NCBI GenBank assembly: GCA_041558415.1 | Contig: JBFFEY010000040.1 | Span: 1 to 28,102, forward strand | From: SG8-39 sp041558415 | Lineage (GTDB): Bacteria > Pseudomonadota > Gammaproteobacteria > Burkholderiales > SG8-39 | Length of the DNA stretch: 28,102 bases | Direction of reading: 5' to 3' | Shown: positions 24,332-28,102 of the stretch, piece after piece | Position numbering within the stretch: the stretch's first letter is position 1 | Layout of the letters: the number at the start of each line of letters is the position of its first letter | Made by a program: the position numbers and the translations under genes | The notes under the pieces: model-generated | The model's database searches: none | What the model was told of the DNA's origin: nothing | What the model saw: only the letters and a program-made list of their open reading frames with translations

Positions 24332-25438
24332 ATGACAAAAAAGGGGAAGGCGGTCGTCGCCCGCGAACTCAACAAGCCGGTGCTCGTTGAGGAGGTGCAG
24401 TTCGATTCTCCCAAGGCCGACGAGGTGATGGTGAGAATCGGCGCGGTCGGCGTCTGCCACTCGGACCTGTCGGCGACCAACGGCACGATTGCGCTGCCGC
24501 TGCCGCTGATCCTCGGTCACGAGGCAGCGGGCGAGGTGGTCGAGGTGGGCGCGGGGGTCGCCGAGTTCGCGCCCGGGGATCACGTCGTTTCAAACTGGAT
24601 CTACATGTGCGGTCGCTGCCACTACTGCAACGTCGGCCGACCGGTGCTGTGCAACCTGCAGGGCAAGGCGCTGTCGACGCTGCCCGACGGCACGCTGCGC
24701 ACCAAGGACGCGAAGGGCAACCCGCTCAATATCTTCTCCGGCGTCGGCGTCATGGCCGAGTACGCGGTGGTGCATGCCGACAACCTGGTCAAGATCGACG
24801 CCCAGGTGCCGCTCGATCGCGCTGCGCTGGTGGGTTGCGCGGTGACGACCGGTGTCGGCGCGGTGTTCAACACGGCGAAGGTCGAGCCCGGTGCGACGGT
24901 CGGCGTCTGGGGTTGCGGCGGCGTCGGCCTAAACGTCATCCAGGGCGCTGCCATTGCCGGCGCCGGGCGCATCATCGCCATCGATACGGCCGAATCGAAG
25001 CTCGGTTACGCGAAGCAGTTCGGCGCGACCGACACCGTGGTCGCCAAGCCCGGCGAGGACCTCACCAAGACGCTCAAGAAAATGACCGGCGGCGGCCTCG
25101 ACTACGCCTTCGAGTGCGTCGGCAGCGGCGAGCTGGCGGCTGCGGCCTACAAGGCGATCCGCAAGGGCGGCCTCGCGGTCGTAGTGGGCGTCGCGCGACC
25201 GGCCGAATCGACCGCGGTGCGCACCATGACGCTGCCGTTCGAGGAAAAGACGCTGACCGGCAGCTACTTCGGATCGGCGCGGCCGCGCGAGGACTTCCCG
25301 CGCATGCTCGGCTTGTACGCCGCCGGCAAGCTGAAGCTCGACGAGCTGATCACCAAGCGCTACAAGATCGACGAGGCACCGCAGGCGTTCGCCGACCTCG
25401 AGTCGGGCAAGAACGCGCGCGGCGTGATCGTGTTCTAA
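24332..25438 (+). CDS. Zinc-dependent alcohol dehydrogenase
   Basis: This 368-residue medium-chain dehydrogenase has the catalytic zinc ligands Cys42 (GVCHSD), His63 with Glu64 (GHEAAG) and Cys169 (LVGCAVTTG). The structural zinc ligands are Cys93, Cys96, Cys99 and Cys107. The nucleotide site is GCGGVG (194-199), with AIDTAE downstream suggesting NAD. It oxidises an alcohol to an aldehyde or ketone. The ATG at 24332 is preferred over a TTG at 24323; neither has a strong ribosome site. The regulator gene starts four bases after its stop, so the enzyme and the following signalling pair are probably co-transcribed, which is unusual and may mean the metabolic step and the signal are linked. Confidence 0.93.
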   Translation: MTKKGKAVVARELNKPVLVEEVQFDSPKADEVMVRIGAVGVCHSDLSATNGTIALPLPLILGHEAAGEVVEVGAGVAEFAPGDHVVSNWIYMCGRCHYCNVGRPVLCNLQGKALSTLPDGTLRTKDAKGNPLNIFSGVGVMAEYAVVHADNLVKIDAQVPLDRAALVGCAVTTGVGAVFNTAKVEPGATVGVWGCGGVGLNVIQGAAIAGAGRIIAIDTAESKLGYAKQFGATDTVVAKPGEDLTKTLKKMTGGGLDYAFECVGSGELAAAAYKAIRKGGLAVVVGVARPAESTAVRTMTLPFEEKTLTGSYFGSARPREDFPRMLGLYAAGKLKLDELITKRYKIDEAPQAFADLESGKNARGVIVF

Positions 25439-25442
25439 GGTC

Positions 25443-26615
25443 ATGGCCGTCCCGATGAGCGTCGCTGCCCCCTCCGCGAACGCGGCGCTGCGAAGCGTTA
25501 CCGGACGCGCCGCGCACATCCTCGTGGTCGACGATCAGCGCGCCAACGTGGAGATGGCCGCGGAGCTGCTGCGCGTGCGCGGCTACGAGGTCGACACCGC
25601 GGTGTCCGGGGAAGAGGCGCTCGAGCGCGTGCGTCGTTCGCCGCCGGACCTCGTGGTGATGGATATCGTCATGCCGGGTCTCGACGGCTACGAGGTCTGC
25701 CGCCGGCTGCGCGCGCAGTCCGAGACGGCGCTGCTGCCGATCGTGCTCGTCACCTCGCTCGACCCGCATGCCGAGCGGCTCAAGGGCATTGAAGCGGGTG
25801 CCGACGACTTCCTTTCTAAGCCGGTGAACTGGCCGGAGCTGTTTGCCCGCGTACGCGCGCTGCTGCGCGTCAAGGCGCTGCAGGACGAAGTGCAGCAGCA
25901 GGCCAAGGAGCTGCGCGAATGGAACGCCAAGCTGGAGGAGCGCGTGCGCAGCCAGGTCGCAGCGATCGAGCGGCTCGGCCGGCTGAAGCGCTTTTTCGCG
26001 CCGCAGGTGGCCGAGGCGATCGTCGCCGGCGGCGAAGAGCTGCTCGCGCCGCATCGGCGCGACATCACGGTGGTGTTCCTCGACCTGCGCGGCTTCACGG
26101 CGTTTACCGACCGCGCGGACCCGGGGGACGTGGTCGACCTGATGCGCGCCTACCATGCGTCGATGGGGCGCATCGTCGATGCCTATGGCGGCACGCTGGA
26201 GCACTTTGCGGGCGATGGCGTGCTGATCTTCTTCAACGACCCGGTGCCGATGGAGAATCCTGCCGAGCGCGCGGTCAGCATGGCGATCGAGCTGCAGCGC
26301 GCGTTCCAGCCGATCGCCGAAAGCTGGTCGCAGCGAGGGCACAGCGTCGGTCTCGGCATCGGCATCGCGCAGGGCGAAGCGACGCTCGGCGTGATCGGCT
26401 TCGAGAGCCGCTGGGAATACGCCGCCATCGGCAACGTGCCGAATCTGGCAGCGCGCTTGTGCGGCGAGGCGCGCGCCGGCGAGATCCTGATCGACGGGCA
26501 GACCGAGCGCGACGTCGGGCATGCCATCGAAACCGAATCGGTCGAGCCCCTGCAGCTGCGCGGCTTCCAGCAGCCGATCGTGGCGTTCCGGCTGCGCGGA
26601 ATGCGGAGCGACTGA
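25443..26615 (+). CDS. Response regulator with class III adenylyl/guanylyl cyclase output
   Basis: This 390-residue cytoplasmic protein has a receiver domain (about 24-142) with the acidic pair Asp30/Asp31, phospho-acceptor Asp74 (VVMDIVMPG), Thr104 and Lys126. A predicted coiled coil (about 145-180) joins it to a class III cyclase domain (about 205-385). The metal-binding Asp214 (FLDLRGFTAFT) and Asp258 (FAGDGVL) and the transition-state Asn334 and Arg338 (NLAARL) are present. The two residues that choose the base are not canonical: the usual Lys is His254 and the usual Asp/Thr is Ala327 (YAAIG). ATP or GTP preference therefore cannot be stated. No histidine kinase is adjacent. The kinase gene with a cyclic-nucleotide-binding domain follows 15 bases later, a likely receiver of the product. 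Confidence 0.9.
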   Translation: MAVPMSVAAPSANAALRSVTGRAAHILVVDDQRANVEMAAELLRVRGYEVDTAVSGEEALERVRRSPPDLVVMDIVMPGLDGYEVCRRLRAQSETALLPIVLVTSLDPHAERLKGIEAGADDFLSKPVNWPELFARVRALLRVKALQDEVQQQAKELREWNAKLEERVRSQVAAIERLGRLKRFFAPQVAEAIVAGGEELLAPHRRDITVVFLDLRGFTAFTDRADPGDVVDLMRAYHASMGRIVDAYGGTLEHFAGDGVLIFFNDPVPMENPAERAVSMAIELQRAFQPIAESWSQRGHSVGLGIGIAQGEATLGVIGFESRWEYAAIGNVPNLAARLCGEARAGEILIDGQTERDVGHAIETESVEPLQLRGFQQPIVAFRLRGMRSD

Positions 26616-26630
26616 GCGTCGGCGATCGCC

Positions 26631-27977
26631 ATGCGGGCAATCGCATCCATCCCGCCCGAATCGAACGGCACCGGCGAGATGCCCGAGAACATCGCCAAGT
26701 ACCGCATCGAGCGGTTCATCGGCAAGGGTGCAACGGGCGCGGTCTACCTTGCCGTGGACCCGTTTTCGGAGCGGGAGGTCGCGATCAAGGTGATGGAGGA
26801 ACGGCCGGACGCGGACGTTGATAGCGCGCGCCTGCAGCAGCGCTTCTTCCAGACCGAGGCTGCGCTCGCCGGCAAGCTGCGGCATCCGCATATCGCGACG
26901 ATCCTCGACGCGGGTGTCGACGGCGACACGCGCTACCTGGTCATGGAGTACATCGACGGCGGCAGCCTGGCCGATCACTGCGACGGCGAGTCGGGCCTGC
27001 CAGTGTCGAAGATCGCCGAATTCGGCTTCAAGTGCTGCAAGGCGCTGGAATACGCGAACCAGATGGGCGTCGTGCACCGCGACCTGAAGCCCGCGAACAT
27101 CATGCTGACGCGGGATTTCGACATCAAGATCTCGGACTTCGGCGCCGCCATGCTCGACCGCGCGGAAACCACGCAGGTGCTCGGCGTCGGCTCGCCGGCC
27201 TACATGTCCCCTGAGCAGATCCAGGGCGGCACGCTCAATTTCCAGACCGACATCTTCTCCCTAGGCGCCGTGCTCTACCACCTGCTGACTGGGCGCCGGC
27301 CGTTCAACGGCGGAACGGTCAGCGAGCTGCTCGAACAGATCACGGGGGTCGAGCCGCCGCCGCCGAGCGCGATGCGCCACGACGTGCCGCTGGTGCTCGA
27401 CGAAATCATTGCGCGCACGCTCGCCAAGAGCCGCGAGCAGCGCTACGCGAGCTGGGAAGAGCTGGCAAACGCGCTCGAAGCGCTGCTCGTCGAGGCTTCG
27501 GGCGAAACGCTCGGCCTGACCGAGGCGGAACGCTTCAACGCCATGCGCCGGCTGTCGTTCTTCAGGACCTTCAGCGAGGTCGAGCTGTGGGAGGTGGTGC
27601 GGCAGGCCTCCTGGCGCAAGTTCGAAGCGGACGAGGCGCTGATCCGCGAGGGCGAGCACGACGAAGGCTTCTACGTGCTCGCCTCGGGGATGGCCAAGGT
27701 CACCGCGCGCGGCGAGCTGCTCAACATCGTCAGCCCGGGCGAAAGCGTGGGCGAGTTCTCCGTCATCCGCCGCAACGGCCCGGCGCGCATGGCGACGGTG
27801 AGCGCGACCGAGCCGAGCTGGGCGATCGGCTTCACGCCGGAGCAGATCGATTCGATGTCGAACGAGGTGCGGGCGCGCTTCAGCGAAGCCTTTCTTGGCC
27901 TGCTGGTCGACCGCATCTCGCTCGTCTCGGGCCGGCTGCTGCACGCCCTGCAGGAAAAGAAGATCGCCGCGCCGTAA
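26631..27977 (+). CDS. Ser/Thr protein kinase with C-terminal cyclic-nucleotide-binding domain
   Basis: This 448-residue protein joins a bacterial Hanks-type kinase (about 24-285) to a CRP-like cyclic-nucleotide-binding domain (about 305-420). The kinase part is complete: glycine loop GKGATGAVY (31-39), Lys53, Glu76, HRDLKPANI (149-157), DFG (169-171), SPAYMSPEQ and Asp207 (TDIFSLG). The binding part has EGEHDEGFYVLASGMAKV and the phosphate cassette GESVGEFSVIRRNGPARMATV with Glu375 and Arg386 kept, so nucleotide binding looks possible. No membrane helix or PASTA repeat is present, so it is soluble, unlike PknB. ATG at 26631 is used; ATG at 26679 is equally compatible, with homology starting soon after it. 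A repeat element begins one base after the stop. Confidence 0.9.
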   Translation: MRAIASIPPESNGTGEMPENIAKYRIERFIGKGATGAVYLAVDPFSEREVAIKVMEERPDADVDSARLQQRFFQTEAALAGKLRHPHIATILDAGVDGDTRYLVMEYIDGGSLADHCDGESGLPVSKIAEFGFKCCKALEYANQMGVVHRDLKPANIMLTRDFDIKISDFGAAMLDRAETTQVLGVGSPAYMSPEQIQGGTLNFQTDIFSLGAVLYHLLTGRRPFNGGTVSELLEQITGVEPPPPSAMRHDVPLVLDEIIARTLAKSREQRYASWEELANALEALLVEASGETLGLTEAERFNAMRRLSFFRTFSEVELWEVVRQASWRKFEADEALIREGEHDEGFYVLASGMAKVTARGELLNIVSPGESVGEFSVIRRNGPARMATVSATEPSWAIGFTPEQIDSMSNEVRARFSEAFLGLLVDRISLVSGRLLHALQEKKIAAP

Positions 27978-27978
27978 T

Positions 27979-28060
27979 GGGGTCAGACCCCTGTGGATAA
28001 GTCGGTCGAGAAATCAGGCTGACAGTTCGCCGTGCGACTTATCCGCGGGGGTCTGACCCC
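27979..28060. repeat. Inverted repeat with GGGGTCAGACCCC palindromes, copy 2
   Basis: Arms at 27979-28004 and 28035-28060 are 26 bases long with two mismatches, around a 30-base loop. The left arm is GGGGTCAGACCCC joined to TGTGGATAA and then GTCG, so it holds a perfect DnaA-box consensus at 27992-28000. In the right arm the equivalent box has changed to TTATCCGCG. The first 22 bases of the left arm equal the arm of the copy at 12276-12351, while the loops differ. It starts right after the kinase stop and could also act as a transcript-end hairpin. Confidence 0.85.
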
Positions 28061-28063
28061 TTG

Positions 28064-28102
28064 TCAGGATTGCAGGACCCCGCGCCGAATCTGATCGAGT
28101 TC
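28064..28102 (-). CDS. Possible C-terminal end of a minus-strand gene
   Basis: The last 39 bases read on the minus strand as ELDQIRRGVLQS followed by TGA. The stop lies three bases outside the repeat element, as the neighbouring kinase stop does on the other side, so the repeat would sit between two convergent gene ends. Twelve codons are too few to identify a product or to be sure that the frame is coding. Confidence 0.3.
   Translation of the reverse strand, partial: ELDQIRRGVLQS

Noticed and set aside
25350..27077. Minus-strand open frame of 575 codons opposite the cyclase and kinase genes
   Set aside because: It is the antisense of two proteins with complete catalytic motifs and has the typical shadow composition.

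Overview
The window is a GC-rich bacterial chromosome segment, most likely from a betaproteobacterium (Burkholderiales or Rhodocyclales type). That placement is an inference. It rests on dense same-strand operons, strong G/C third-position bias, a ThrH-type phosphatase, TAXI-type TRAP transport and repeats of the GGGGTCAGACCCC kind. No rRNA, tRNA, CRISPR array or complete insertion sequence was seen.

Layout. Bases 1-260 hold the start of an outer-membrane porin-like gene that runs off the left edge. Bases 282-1717 are a foreign-looking block: an AT-richer LpxL-like acyltransferase gene bounded by a 23-base direct repeat, followed by a decayed 3' end of an IS91-type transposase gene (about 1794-2037, minus). 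Bases 2047-9233 form one plus-strand operon: YhdH/YhfP-type reductase, a large/small acyl-CoA dehydrogenase pair, a CurA-like reductase, a YfcG-like glutathione transferase, an SDR and an MFS transporter. A nest of short inverted repeats (9244-9367) separates it from a minus-strand set (9403-14084): hotdog thioesterase, SDR, FAD-dependent dehydrogenase and a TPP enzyme. thrH (14183-14797) diverges from that set. Then comes a minus-strand TauD-like dioxygenase plus second TPP enzyme (14819-17560), divergent from an amidohydrolase, TAXI solute-binding protein and fused TRAP permease (17641-21666). An aldehyde dehydrogenase (minus), an SDR and a zinc alcohol dehydrogenase follow. The last two complete genes are a receiver-adenylyl/guanylyl cyclase and a Ser/Thr kinase with a C-terminal cyclic-nucleotide-binding domain.

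How it may work. Most genes look catabolic: import of an organic acid by TRAP, CoA-ester dehydrogenation, redox steps, C-C bond cleavage by TPP enzymes, and aldehyde/alcohol oxidation. I cannot name the substrate. The most interesting functional unit is the cyclase-kinase pair at 25443-27977. It reads as a self-contained route from phospho-relay to cyclic nucleotide to Ser/Thr phosphorylation, directly behind an alcohol dehydrogenase gene.

The most interesting non-coding structure is a two-copy inverted repeat (12276-12351 and 27979-28060). Its arms join the palindrome GGGGTCAGACCCC to a DnaA-box consensus. The first copy supplies the start codon and first residues of the FAD dehydrogenase and touches the stop codon of the neighbouring TPP enzyme gene.
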